DNA from: Paenibacillus sp. 1011MAR3C5
GTDB taxonomy: Bacteria > Bacillota > Bacilli > Paenibacillales > Paenibacillaceae
NCBI RefSeq assembly: GCF_003591485.1
Contig: NZ_QZCF01000006.1
Location: forward strand, 310,001 to 374,000
DNA: 64,000 nucleotides
Direction of reading: 5' to 3'
The notes beneath the pieces were generated by a model. The model ran no database searches. It saw only the letters and a list, made by a program, of their open reading frames with translations, and was not told where the DNA came from. Numbering within the stretch: the stretch's first letter is position 1; every line of letters begins with the position of its first letter. The translations under genes were made by a program, and so were the position numbers. Positions 33,183 through 41,521 of the stretch are shown one piece after another.

Positions 33183-33950
33183 ATGTCTTTTAGTCATTAT
33201 GGTGAGCTATGTACAGAGGTCTATGACTTAACGAAAAAGGTCGGTCAATCTTTTGGAAGAGAACTTGACTACTACCGCGACAGACTGAAGCCTTGCAAAG
33301 GACGAATTCTAGAGGCGATGGTCGGGTCCGGGCGTGTGATCATCCCGCTGCTTGAAGCTGGGCTTCTAGTAGATGGCGTGGACTATTCTCCGGAAATGCT
33401 GGCTTCTTGCCGTAGGCGCTTCGAGGAAAGAGGGCTCGTCGCCAATCTGTACGAGGCGGACCTTCAAGAGTTGTCCCTGCCCGAGCGATATGAGGCGATC
33501 ATTATCCCGGCGGGTTCCTTCTTGCTTATTGAGAAGCGCGAGGAATCCATCCAAGTATTGAAGCGCCTATATGAGCATCTTGAGCCGGGCGGACGACTCA
33601 TTCTGGATCTCTTCCTGCCTGACGCTAATTTCGAAATTGGCAAGGTTGGACCAACATCGACCTTCCACTTGCCGAATGGCGACAGCATTACGCTGGAGGA
33701 GAAGCTCGTAGAAGCGGACCTGCTCCATCAATACAAGGTCTCGCACCTCCGATATGAGAAGTGGCGCGACGGGGCCTTGATTCAGACGGAGTTGCAGCGC
33801 TTTGGCCTCCGCTGGTACGGGATTGAAGAATTCAAGCTTGTTTTGGAAAGCATCGGCTTCTCGAATGTGGTCATATCTGCTGATTTTGAATACGGGAAAG
33901 CGCCCGCCCATGCGAGCCAGACGTATGTGTTTGAGGCTACTAGAGCGTAA
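33183..33950 (+). CDS. Class I SAM-dependent methyltransferase
   Basis: A 255-residue protein with CGGAGGGAAAACAAT upstream. Motif I is ILEAMVGSGRVIIPLLEAGLLVDGVDYSPEML, where the VGSGR loop and acidic VDYS bind SAM; motif IV-like IIIPAGSFLLI and a post-motif HLEPGGRLILDLF follow, as in Methyltransf_25 enzymes. The acceptor is unknown. It is monocistronic with a terminator 29 bp after the stop. Confidence 0.88.
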   Translation: MSFSHYGELCTEVYDLTKKVGQSFGRELDYYRDRLKPCKGRILEAMVGSGRVIIPLLEAGLLVDGVDYSPEMLASCRRRFEERGLVANLYEADLQELSLPERYEAIIIPAGSFLLIEKREESIQVLKRLYEHLEPGGRLILDLFLPDANFEIGKVGPTSTFHLPNGDSITLEEKLVEADLLHQYKVSHLRYEKWRDGALIQTELQRFGLRWYGIEEFKLVLESIGFSNVVISADFEYGKAPAHASQTYVFEATRA

Positions 33951-33978
33951 ATGATTATTGAAACTCAATAGAACATTT

Positions 33979-34005
33979 AAGCCATCCTATAGAGGATGGC
34001 TTTTT
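33979..34005 (+). terminator. Terminator of the methyltransferase gene
   Basis: AAGCCATCCT (33979-33988) pairs perfectly with AGGATGGCTT (33993-34002) around ATAG, followed by TTT. Confidence 0.85.
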
Positions 34006-34046
34006 CGGGTTAACTATTGCTTAGCCGTGGCTTTGTTCGATGAACC

Positions 34047-34607
34047 CTATTCCTTGCGAGAAATCGCTACTATACGTTGAATGACCGACTGAACGTCATA
34101 GGGTTCTTTTACAACAAATAAATAATTCGCCTCATCTGCTTGAGGTGTGTGATCAGCATCGTTAACCGATTCTGCTTGTTGCCGAAGAAGGACCTCTTCA
34201 AACGAGGAAGCACTCCTAAATATGGCTGTGCTCCGAGTGCTATTAGCGACTCGCGCTTGAATGATATCATCTGCAAGATCAAAGTGGACCAAAATGCTGA
34301 TGAACTCTTCGTTATGAAACTTGGAGAGCAGCTTTAACCGATCCTTGCGATTCCGATTGGAATTGCACAGAATCAGATGAAGACCGGTTTGATGAATGGC
34401 GTACTCTACAATAGTCTGGGTCATGGCAAACTTGATTCTATTGGGGCCTTGTTTGGGCAGGAGACTTTGATAATAGGTATTAATGAATTCGGCATGGTTA
34501 TCTTGATCAATGACAAGTGCGTCCTGAAGCTGTTGCTCTAACGCCTTGGCAAAGGTCGTTTTCCCGCTATGGGTTTTCCCTACTGTAATAATGACTAGCC
34601 TGCTCAT
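34047..34607 (-). CDS. P-loop kinase-like ATP-binding protein
   Basis: A 186-residue protein; the start is placed at ATG 34607 (GGAG 8 nt upstream) rather than the GTG six bases earlier. A Walker A motif VGKTHSGKTTFAKAL (residues ~6-20) is followed by IDQDNHAEF and a lid-like region with Arg residues (SNRNRKDRL, RVANSTRST). The pattern fits AAA_33/zeta-toxin-like small kinases that phosphorylate small molecules or nucleic-acid precursors; the substrate is unknown. No antitoxin-like gene is adjacent, so I do not call it a toxin. Confidence 0.75.
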   Translation of the reverse strand: MSRLVIITVGKTHSGKTTFAKALEQQLQDALVIDQDNHAEFINTYYQSLLPKQGPNRIKFAMTQTIVEYAIHQTGLHLILCNSNRNRKDRLKLLSKFHNEEFISILVHFDLADDIIQARVANSTRSTAIFRSASSFEEVLLRQQAESVNDADHTPQADEANYLFVVKEPYDVQSVIQRIVAISRKE

Positions 34608-34657
34608 GAACACAACTCCATTCCGATAAGTCCATCAATCGCCCTATATGTACCTGC

Positions 34658-35101
34658 TCACCATTCATAAAAGTTGTCTTGTATGAGCTCCTCGAATGAG
34701 CTCGCTAGTACCTTCAGTTCCCCGGTGTCGTGATAGCTAATGAGCACTTCTCCTGCCGGATTGATGAATATCGGATCGCCAGAGCCATCCATCGAGATGA
34801 CATAGCTCTTTTGCAGAACCTCCGCACAAGGCAGTTCCTTGCATTGCTCGCGGAACTCCAGCGTCATATCGGTAACCGTCTCCCTTCCGATGCTGGAGCC
34901 GTTAGAGAACGCATGCACCGCAATGCCTGCATACGCCCCTCCGAACGTGCGGATAAATTGCACATAATCCTCATGAAAGCTTACTCCCAGCCGCTGCTCT
35001 GCATAATCCACTTCCTCCTGGCTCGCAGGAGTGCCTGCTAAGGTGCTATTATCCTCACGATGAAGAAAGGTTGTTAGCCTCTCCATGAGTGCCTGATTCA
35101 T
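34658..35101 (-). CDS. SMI1/KNR4 (SUKH) family protein
   Basis: A 147-residue protein with GGGAGGGTTACTCG before the ATG. The SUKH core is visible: ASQEEVDYAEQRLGVSFHEDYVQFIRTFGGAYAGI, then SYVISMDGSGDPIFINPAGEVLISYHDTGE and a terminal helix SFEELIQDNF. SUKH proteins are widespread immunity proteins against polymorphic nuclease toxins. No toxin gene is seen here; it may be an orphan immunity gene. Confidence 0.85.
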   Translation of the reverse strand: MNQALMERLTTFLHREDNSTLAGTPASQEEVDYAEQRLGVSFHEDYVQFIRTFGGAYAGIAVHAFSNGSSIGRETVTDMTLEFREQCKELPCAEVLQKSYVISMDGSGDPIFINPAGEVLISYHDTGELKVLASSFEELIQDNFYEW

Positions 35102-35128
35102 CGAGTAACCCTCCCTGTCATTTGACCA

Positions 35129-35206
35129 TTACGTTTTATTTGCCATCCATTCAAACAGCTCGCGAGCGCGGTTAATCTCGTCATGACTAGCCCACTCCCC
35201 TTGCTC
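35129..35206 (-). other. In-frame coding-like tail beyond the stop of the next gene upstream
   Basis: Directly after the TAA of the gene at 35207-35773, the same frame stays open for 25 codons and reads EQGEWASHDEINRAREL and FEWMANKT before the next TAA (35129-35131). The composition is coding-like. Either the gene carries a premature stop, or this is the end of a separate lost gene. Confidence 0.4.
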
Positions 35207-35773
35207 TTACAAATGATAAGGCGTCGCTTTTCCTGCAACGATGTTGTCAGGATGTTCGTCAGTCTGCTCATAACCACTCATACGAATCAGGATATACTCC
35301 ACTTCCTCCAGAGGCATGTGCAATTGCTGACTCACCTCGTAAAGCCCCATATCTTGCGCAAGAAGCTCTCTCGCCTGCCCGATCTTCCCCTCCAGCCAAT
35401 TGTTCTCCAGCATCCATCTTCTCACCTTCGCCAATAATTGCTGCTGGTCTTCCGTACCCGCATACTTCTTGTACTTCGCAATCGACTCCGCCAAATAGGA
35501 ATAGAGTTCAATTCCTAAAGCCTCTCGCTGCTCGTTTTTGGACATTCGCAGATACTTCTCATAAGGGATGCTCATGTCCAGCGTTAACGTTTGATCCCGG
35601 CTATCCATTCGCCGGAATGTCTTGCGGCCGTAGCTTTCCGGCAATACACGCCACATAAAGGCGATATGATAAGGAAACCTCCACGCCTTCGCCAATTCGG
35701 TGAGCGGCGACAGCTCGTCTATTAATTGGCCTACGCATGTGCCATATGTATCCAAGCCAAAGGTTATGTCCAC
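35207..35773 (-). CDS. Unknown protein between two SUKH genes
   Basis: The protein has 188 residues and a GTG start behind AAGGGAGATGG. It opens with a short beta part (ITFGLDTYGTCVGQLIDELSP, LTLDMSIPYEKYLRMSKNEQREALGIELYSYLAES) and ends in helices (WLEGKIGQARELLAQDMGLYEVSQQLHMPLEEVEYILIRM). No signal or membrane segment. I do not recognise the family; the setting suggests an immunity-type protein. The frame continues in-phase after the stop, see the entry at 35129-35206. Confidence 0.65.
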   Translation of the reverse strand: MDITFGLDTYGTCVGQLIDELSPLTELAKAWRFPYHIAFMWRVLPESYGRKTFRRMDSRDQTLTLDMSIPYEKYLRMSKNEQREALGIELYSYLAESIAKYKKYAGTEDQQQLLAKVRRWMLENNWLEGKIGQARELLAQDMGLYEVSQQLHMPLEEVEYILIRMSGYEQTDEHPDNIVAGKATPYHL

Positions 35774-35821
35774 TATCCCATCTCCCTTAGTAGACCGAAT
35801 GATTTGCCTGTCTCGCTGAAG

Positions 35822-36553
35822 TTACCCTATGCATCCTTGCGACAACAACCATTGCTCCATCGTAACGAATGCTTGCGCAGCATCCTCTTCATATATAACA
35901 GCCACCTCTTGCCCGTAGGCATAATTAAACCGAATATAGCCGCCTAATTCCTGATAGAACAATAGACAGGTATATTCGTTTTCGACGACCAAATCAGGTG
36001 GAAAAACCTCCCGGAACATGCCCGACAGCCCCTGCAGCGTCAGTCCATTCGTGCCCGGCAGCAGACGCAAAAAACGATGATTCCGTGTCTCCGTCCACGG
36101 TTCATAATAGGCCGCCTCCCGCTGGCCACATCCGTATACTTGGCGATAGATGGCATCCAATGATTTAGCGTATGTCTCGTCATTCACCGGCTCCTGTACC
36201 TGCACAGCCATACTCTCAATACGCTCTGCATGCCGGGGCAGCCAAAGCAGCTGCTTCGTCTGCGGATGCACCGCCAGAAAGTCGCCATCTGCGGTATGGC
36301 CTATTGCGATGCACTCGCCAATCTGCTCTTGTGTAATCGGGCTGTCCGCATCATGCTCCCATAGTTCATATTCCGGGAACGGACGAAGCACCTCGTTATC
36401 CGGTGTGTAGACATTCATCCAGCCCCTATACGTCCCTGCACCAAACCGCTTCAGAAACCGAAGATATCCTGGCGGAAAAGAGATGGCTGAATTCAGCTCT
36501 ATTGCTTCGATCTGAGCCGATGATAGCGGCCCTGGCTGTGACACCAAATACAT
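35822..36553 (-). CDS. SMI1/KNR4 (SUKH) family protein, large form
   Basis: A 243-residue protein; of two adjacent ATG codons the second (36553) has the better distance to AAAGGAGG. The SUKH core reads LSSAQIEAIELNSAISFPPGYLRFLKRFGAGTYRGWMNVY, then ECIAIGHTADGDFLAVHPQTKQLLWLPRHAERIE. A ~120-residue extension follows that is unusual for small SUKH immunity proteins. It is the first of three minus-strand genes that look like an immunity cluster. Confidence 0.8.
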   Translation of the reverse strand: MYLVSQPGPLSSAQIEAIELNSAISFPPGYLRFLKRFGAGTYRGWMNVYTPDNEVLRPFPEYELWEHDADSPITQEQIGECIAIGHTADGDFLAVHPQTKQLLWLPRHAERIESMAVQVQEPVNDETYAKSLDAIYRQVYGCGQREAAYYEPWTETRNHRFLRLLPGTNGLTLQGLSGMFREVFPPDLVVENEYTCLLFYQELGGYIRFNYAYGQEVAVIYEEDAAQAFVTMEQWLLSQGCIG

Positions 36554-36712
36554 CATTTTCCTCCTTTGCACTCTGCTTTTATTCTATGTACGGATACCGC
36601 ACGCCTTAAGTTGCTGGAACTGCTAAGTTTAGCCAATAGGGACTAGCTTGACCGCAAAGGAAGCCTATGCCCATAATGCCAAGAACCTATATGACGTTAA
36701 GGCGATATAACA

Positions 36713-36751
36713 AGATAGGCGAGGGGAAATCTTGCTTCCCCTCGCCTATCT
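36713..36751 (-). terminator. Terminator of the laminarinase gene
   Basis: AGATAGGCGAGGGGAA (36713-36728) pairs perfectly with TTCCCCTCGCCTATCT (36736-36751) around a 7-nt loop. The long stem also separates the convergent-free SUKH gene start region. Confidence 0.8.
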
Positions 36752-36790
36752 ATGGCATTACTCTGTTATGCTCCAAACCAAGCACATCGC

Positions 36791-39409
36791 TTACTCAGGC
36801 GTGCCTTGCGTTACCCCATGGATATACGTGAACCATGTGGTATCCAATGCTCCTTGCCCCGGATTATAGGTGAAGGAATACTCCACGGTATCCCCTTGCT
36901 GCAGGTTATTGACCGCGTAGGTATAGTTGCCGTTGCCTGTAGAAGTCATCGCTACGTTAAGCTGCCCGCCGTTATTGATCTTATAGTGCAAGTCGGCAAA
37001 GGTGGCGCCATTCACGTAAAACTGCAAGTCGTTACCGATTTTCTTGAGCCCGCGTACCGCGTCGCCAATGACGATAACAGTAGATGCCGCAGGCACAACC
37101 GTAATGGTGCTTACAGCCGTCTTATTGCCGTCTGCGGTGGTCACCGTAACGGTGGCTGTACCCGGAGCGAGTCCCGTCACCTTGCCGCTCTGATTCACGG
37201 AAGCTACACTCGAGTTGGACACTGTCCACGATACCTGCTTATTCGTGGCGTTGGATGGCGCTACCGCAGCATTCAGCTGTACGTCCTGACCTACTTCCAC
37301 TTGTGCGGCTGTCTGATTCAGCGTTACGCCAGTAACGGATACATTCCCTGGATTCTCGCTGTCGCCTTCTTTGTACACACGAACATAATCGACCTGCATC
37401 GTTGCCGGGATATCCTCAGGGTCCGGGCTCAGAAGTCCGTCAAAGTAACCGCCGATTGCCAAGTTCATAATCAGGTAGAACGGCTGATCGAACGGAGCGT
37501 TCGGATTATTCGGCGCTGCCACGGAATACCATTGGTCTCTCGTTACTTTGAAGAAAAACTTGCCGTCGACATACCACTTGAAGTTGTCCTCTTCCCATAC
37601 CATGGAATAGACATGGAAATCATTTTCGAACGTTTGGCCTTCAGGGAAGTGATACTCGCCTGCTATATAGCGGTTCACCGGCCATTGTCCGCCGAAGTGC
37701 AGCGCACCGCTGGTCGTGCCAGGCAGACGTCCCTTTGCTTCCATAATATCGATCTCACCGGATGCGGCCCATGCGCCGTAAGCGGCATCTTCCGGAAGCA
37801 TCCACAGGGCTGGCCAGACGCCATTGCCTGTAGGCAGCTTCGCGCGAATATCCACTCTGCCGTACTGGAAGGAGAAGTTATCCTTCGTATTCAGCTTGCC
37901 GGAGGAGTATTGCGCATAGCGGCTAGGATCCTGCGGGAAGTTTTTCGGATCGTTCAAGGCCCTGAGATTCAGCTTTCCGTCTTGGACAAATACGTTCTGT
38001 GCACTGTCTGTATAGTGCGCCAGCTCCGCATTGCCCCAGCCCCAGCTGTTAGGGTCGTCATTGATGTAATAGCCTGTTTCATAATTCCATTTGCTCGTAT
38101 CAAGCTGCGTACCGGCGAACTCATCATTCCAGATCAGGTTCAAGCCATCGATCGCCGAATCGGTTGGCGTTCCGATTTCAATATCATCATGGTCGGTGAC
38201 ATCCGGTCGCGGGGCGTTCGGGTTGCCAATGAAGGTGTAGTAGACGTAGTTGTTGCCTACATTGCCGCCGGACTGCCCGTTCAGCGGATAGCCGATACGG
38301 ATCTGCATGTCTACTTGGATAGGCTGGAACCACAGACCGTAGATATAATCGGCCCAGTAACCCCATTGGTTGGCATCAGACATATTGTTGTAGCCATTCG
38401 GGGAGTAGGCAAATCCGCTTTGACTGGAGTTCGCCATATCTACCCATTGTCCGCCCACATTAATCTGATAGACGAAGTTACCAAGCTCTGTGCCGATTGC
38501 CGCCCCACCGTCAATCTTAGGCAGCGGTATGCCGATGACGCCGCTCTGATCTGCGGTGTAGGTTGTTCCGTCATACGGAGTTATGGTATATGAATTTCTG
38601 ACCGGCACATTAAAGTTGATCGTATATATGACGTTGGCCGAAGAGGTTTTGGATTCCAGCTTCACATTAATGGATTCCGTAACGGTGAACCAGTAGCCGC
38701 CGCCGCCTTCAGTGAATTGACCGAAGTTGTTGTCGTAGATCCAGCCGCTGGCTGCGTTATTCTCAATATCAATCCATGTGCTGCTGCTTACTGGCTTGAC
38801 GTATACCTTCAAATCATCCGCTACGGCTGCATAAGGGATGGCCGCATTATTATTGAAGGTAGGATAAGTGAAGCCTGCTCCGCCTGTAAAGCTTGCTGTA
38901 AGCTGCGGTCCTTGCGTAGGAGTCATAGAAGTAATGGTTGTTTTGTTAATGTTCTGGAATTGCAGGGTGTAGGCAAGCGTCACCCCTGGATTGGCTTTGG
39001 AGTACAGCTGAATCTCGGTTGTAGCGGAGAGGGTGAACCAGTAGCCATTCATGCCGCCGTCGCTCCAGTGCCCCCAGTTCTGGTTGTAGACATAGCCGCC
39101 TACACTGTCGATGTCGACCCAATTGCCGCCTACTTTCACATTTACGCCTACATCGCTGGACACATCATTCCAAGTAGCCGAGCCTCCATTGAAGATCGGC
39201 ATCACGAACCCGTAGCTGGCTTGCCCAACCCCGGATTGGGAGATAACAGGTCCGTCTTGTGGGGAGAAGTAAGTCATGGAAGTAACAGCGGTTCCTGCCG
39301 CCTGGACCTTGGATGGCGGCAATAAGCCCACGCTGGCGATCATAGCGATGACTAAGAACATACTCAGTACTCTGTGCTTCAATCTATTCTCCATCGGGTA
39401 ATATTGCAT
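36791..39409 (-). CDS. Secreted multidomain GH16 endo-beta-1,3-glucanase (laminarinase)
   Basis: An 872-residue protein with AAAGGAGGACAAGTGTA before the ATG. A signal peptide (~1-38, cut after KVQA) is followed by three related ~100-residue beta modules (~40-380, each with aromatic patterns such as GYWFTV and GYVYNQNWG). The GH16 domain spans ~405-670 with catalytic Glu552 and Glu557 in GEIDIMEAKG. Then come a Big_2 immunoglobulin-like domain (VSVTGVTLNQTAAQVEVGQ, ~672-755) and a C-terminal module (~775-872, LQFYVNGATFADLHYKINNG ... TTWFTYIHG) resembling the curdlan-binding CBM56. It hydrolyses extracellular beta-1,3-glucan, feeding the importer encoded upstream. Confidence 0.92.
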   Translation of the reverse strand: MQYYPMENRLKHRVLSMFLVIAMIASVGLLPPSKVQAAGTAVTSMTYFSPQDGPVISQSGVGQASYGFVMPIFNGGSATWNDVSSDVGVNVKVGGNWVDIDSVGGYVYNQNWGHWSDGGMNGYWFTLSATTEIQLYSKANPGVTLAYTLQFQNINKTTITSMTPTQGPQLTASFTGGAGFTYPTFNNNAAIPYAAVADDLKVYVKPVSSSTWIDIENNAASGWIYDNNFGQFTEGGGGYWFTVTESINVKLESKTSSANVIYTINFNVPVRNSYTITPYDGTTYTADQSGVIGIPLPKIDGGAAIGTELGNFVYQINVGGQWVDMANSSQSGFAYSPNGYNNMSDANQWGYWADYIYGLWFQPIQVDMQIRIGYPLNGQSGGNVGNNYVYYTFIGNPNAPRPDVTDHDDIEIGTPTDSAIDGLNLIWNDEFAGTQLDTSKWNYETGYYINDDPNSWGWGNAELAHYTDSAQNVFVQDGKLNLRALNDPKNFPQDPSRYAQYSSGKLNTKDNFSFQYGRVDIRAKLPTGNGVWPALWMLPEDAAYGAWAASGEIDIMEAKGRLPGTTSGALHFGGQWPVNRYIAGEYHFPEGQTFENDFHVYSMVWEEDNFKWYVDGKFFFKVTRDQWYSVAAPNNPNAPFDQPFYLIMNLAIGGYFDGLLSPDPEDIPATMQVDYVRVYKEGDSENPGNVSVTGVTLNQTAAQVEVGQDVQLNAAVAPSNATNKQVSWTVSNSSVASVNQSGKVTGLAPGTATVTVTTADGNKTAVSTITVVPAASTVIVIGDAVRGLKKIGNDLQFYVNGATFADLHYKINNGGQLNVAMTSTGNGNYTYAVNNLQQGDTVEYSFTYNPGQGALDTTWFTYIHGVTQGTPE

Positions 39410-39946
39410 TACACTTGTCCTCCTTTAATATATAGATGTTTGTGATTTGTCACGATTAACAGGATAATATTAATTAAAAAGCATAAATATGTCATTTCTT
39501 GGGTGTTGGGAACTATCTCATTAAGCGCAGCTATGCCCTAATGACCAGATGGCTCCCCGTCTATCCATGCTTCACTGGTCATCGCCGTTCATTGACGACC
39601 CCTTCTGCATATAGATGTTACTCCCATATGAAGCCCGAGCGATCGACGCGCTGCATGGTCCGCTTGCACAGATAAAGTACTCCCGCTCCGAATACATGGC
39701 TAGCTCATGTATAAGTCGCTGTTATACCTTCTGTAAGACCATAGAGCCTCAAGCTTTCCTGCCCGTTTCTTCGCTCTCTTCGGCCTTCGGCTCCTGTGTC
39801 CGATGATACGGATACGTCTGCGTCTATCTCAAGGAAACCGCTTACATAGGAGAATATCTTTATTCTAACGAATTTCGCGATCCCCTGAAAAGGTACAATT
39901 GTTTTTGTTATGACCCAATATTTTAGATTACAGCGCTATGGTTGGC
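39410..39946. other. Intergenic region without a gene (537 bp)
   Basis: The 5' leader of the laminarinase gene with its promoter lies at the left. A hairpin ATGACCAG/CTGGTCAT (39541-39548/39575-39582), with inner ATGG/CCAT, and a hairpin TACAGCGCTATG/CATAGCGCTGTA (39929-39940/39948-39959) that overlaps the stop codon of the response-regulator gene were found. No coding-like frame was seen in either strand. Confidence 0.5.
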
Positions 39947-41518
39947 TCATAGCGCTGTATCTTGGTATTTTCCTTCTCTCTCATACTTCCGCCGCATGAG
40001 CACCCTATACTCGGTGGGCTGCATGTTCATGACATCCCGGAAAGCCCTCGTAAAGCTCTTATAGCTTTCATAGCCTACCATGGCCGCCACTTCGACGATC
40101 TTGTGCTCCGTCTCCGCCAGCAGCCGCCGGGCTTTATCCAGGCGTACATCACGCAAGTATTCCGCGAAGCCCTTGCCTATATTTTTCTTGAACAGGTTGG
40201 AGAAGTAAGCGTAATTCAACGATACGTGATTGGAGACCATCGCCAGATCCAGCGGCTTGTGATAGCTCTCATGGATGAATCGTATCGCCTCATTCAAGTC
40301 CTGCGAGTTGCGGTAGCTGCACTTGAATTCATAATAGAACTGATTCAGCCGCAGCAGCTGCTGCTGCAGCGCCTGGATGTAATCGCGGATGCCTGGATAA
40401 TCGAATAGATTGCGCAAGCAGTCGATATCCAGCGCTTCCTCCCCCATATAGGGACGAATAACACGCTCATACTCCTCCAGCATCTCTACCATGGCTCGAC
40501 AGAGCTGCTGCGTGTAGCGGATATGATAACGCTGCAGGATATCTTTGTGGAACATCGAGGAGATGCCTTGGGCGATTTTGCCGCTGTTCTTGGTGCCTAT
40601 TAGCTGGAACAGCGCATATATGTCCTCATAAGGAAGCTGCCACTGCTGTTCCAGCCGATCCACATGCGAGGGCAGAATACATCGTTTATCGGGGAACAAA
40701 TAGCTATGGCGGTACAGCTCCTGTACTTGCGTGTAGCTACCCGGAAGCTCCTTTAGCCCTTTCTGCGGGCCGGTCATGACCGTAGTGGCATCAATCTGTG
40801 CGGCCTTGAGCGCGGTGGGCAACGCCCCCGTATCTACATCCGCAGCAACCGCGAGGATCAGATGCGGGCCGTGCTGCAGGCATATACAGCCCCGTCTGCC
40901 ATAGACGCGGTAGGCAATGGATTCCATGCTATGAGCACTGATGGCTCCCGGCTGGTTGATCCGCAGCTCCTCACGCAGCAAGCACAGGCGGTAATGGCGC
41001 CATAAATCTGGATTTTGCTGCTGGGTCTGGATAATCCACGACTCGTCATTGGCAGCGCCCTGCATATACATGCACAGCTCCTTGCGATCCGCTTCCTTGG
41101 CGCGGCGAGAGACATGCTTCATATTGCGCGAGAGCGCCTGCCGTGTCTTAATCTCTTGCCATACATGCTCGACCGCCGTCTGCAGATCCTCCCGCTTCAC
41201 GGGCTTGAGCAGGTAGCCCTTGGCTCCTAGCCCGATCGCCTTCTGGGCATAGGCGAAATCGCTATAGCCGCTAATAATCAGATATTCCACCTTGATCCGT
41301 TCCTCTTTGGTGTGCGCCATCAGCTCCAGCCCATCCATATCCGGCATCATGATGTCGGTAATCACCAGTTGGATGCTGTGCTGGCGCAAGATGCTCAGCG
41401 CCTCTACCCCATTGGCTGCACAATAGATGGTGTCAAGCTCCAGAGGAAATTGGCGCAGCATGGCCTGCAGGCCATCGCGTATATGCTTCTGATCGTCCAC
41501 AATCAACATGTTGATCAT
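39947..41518 (-). CDS. YesN-type response regulator (receiver + AraC helix-turn-helix)
   Basis: A 523-residue protein. The receiver domain (~1-120) has the acidic pair Asp9-Asp10 region MLIVDDQKH and the phosphorylation site Asp55 in LVITDIMMPDMDG. A long middle region is followed by an AraC-type DNA-binding domain (~420-515: DLAMVSNHVSLNYAYFSNLFKKNIGKGFAEYLRDVRLDKARRLLAETEHKIVEVAAMVGYESYKSFTRAFRD). Its kinase gene ends 3 bp upstream of its start. It is expected to activate the beta-glucan uptake and laminarinase genes on either side. Confidence 0.92.
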   Translation of the reverse strand: MINMLIVDDQKHIRDGLQAMLRQFPLELDTIYCAANGVEALSILRQHSIQLVITDIMMPDMDGLELMAHTKEERIKVEYLIISGYSDFAYAQKAIGLGAKGYLLKPVKREDLQTAVEHVWQEIKTRQALSRNMKHVSRRAKEADRKELCMYMQGAANDESWIIQTQQQNPDLWRHYRLCLLREELRINQPGAISAHSMESIAYRVYGRRGCICLQHGPHLILAVAADVDTGALPTALKAAQIDATTVMTGPQKGLKELPGSYTQVQELYRHSYLFPDKRCILPSHVDRLEQQWQLPYEDIYALFQLIGTKNSGKIAQGISSMFHKDILQRYHIRYTQQLCRAMVEMLEEYERVIRPYMGEEALDIDCLRNLFDYPGIRDYIQALQQQLLRLNQFYYEFKCSYRNSQDLNEAIRFIHESYHKPLDLAMVSNHVSLNYAYFSNLFKKNIGKGFAEYLRDVRLDKARRLLAETEHKIVEVAAMVGYESYKSFTRAFRDVMNMQPTEYRVLMRRKYEREGKYQDTAL

Positions 41519-41521
41519 GCT

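Noticed and set aside
34047..34607. Zeta-toxin interpretation of the P-loop kinase
   Set aside because: Only the Walker A and general kinase layout match, and no epsilon-like antitoxin gene is adjacent.
36752..38593. 613-codon open frame on the plus strand
   Set aside because: It is entirely antisense to the GH16 laminarinase and its long openness is explained by codon bias of that gene; its translation lacks protein-like features.
39615..39806. 63-codon plus-strand frame in the large intergenic gap
   Set aside because: No ribosome site and no coding-like composition.
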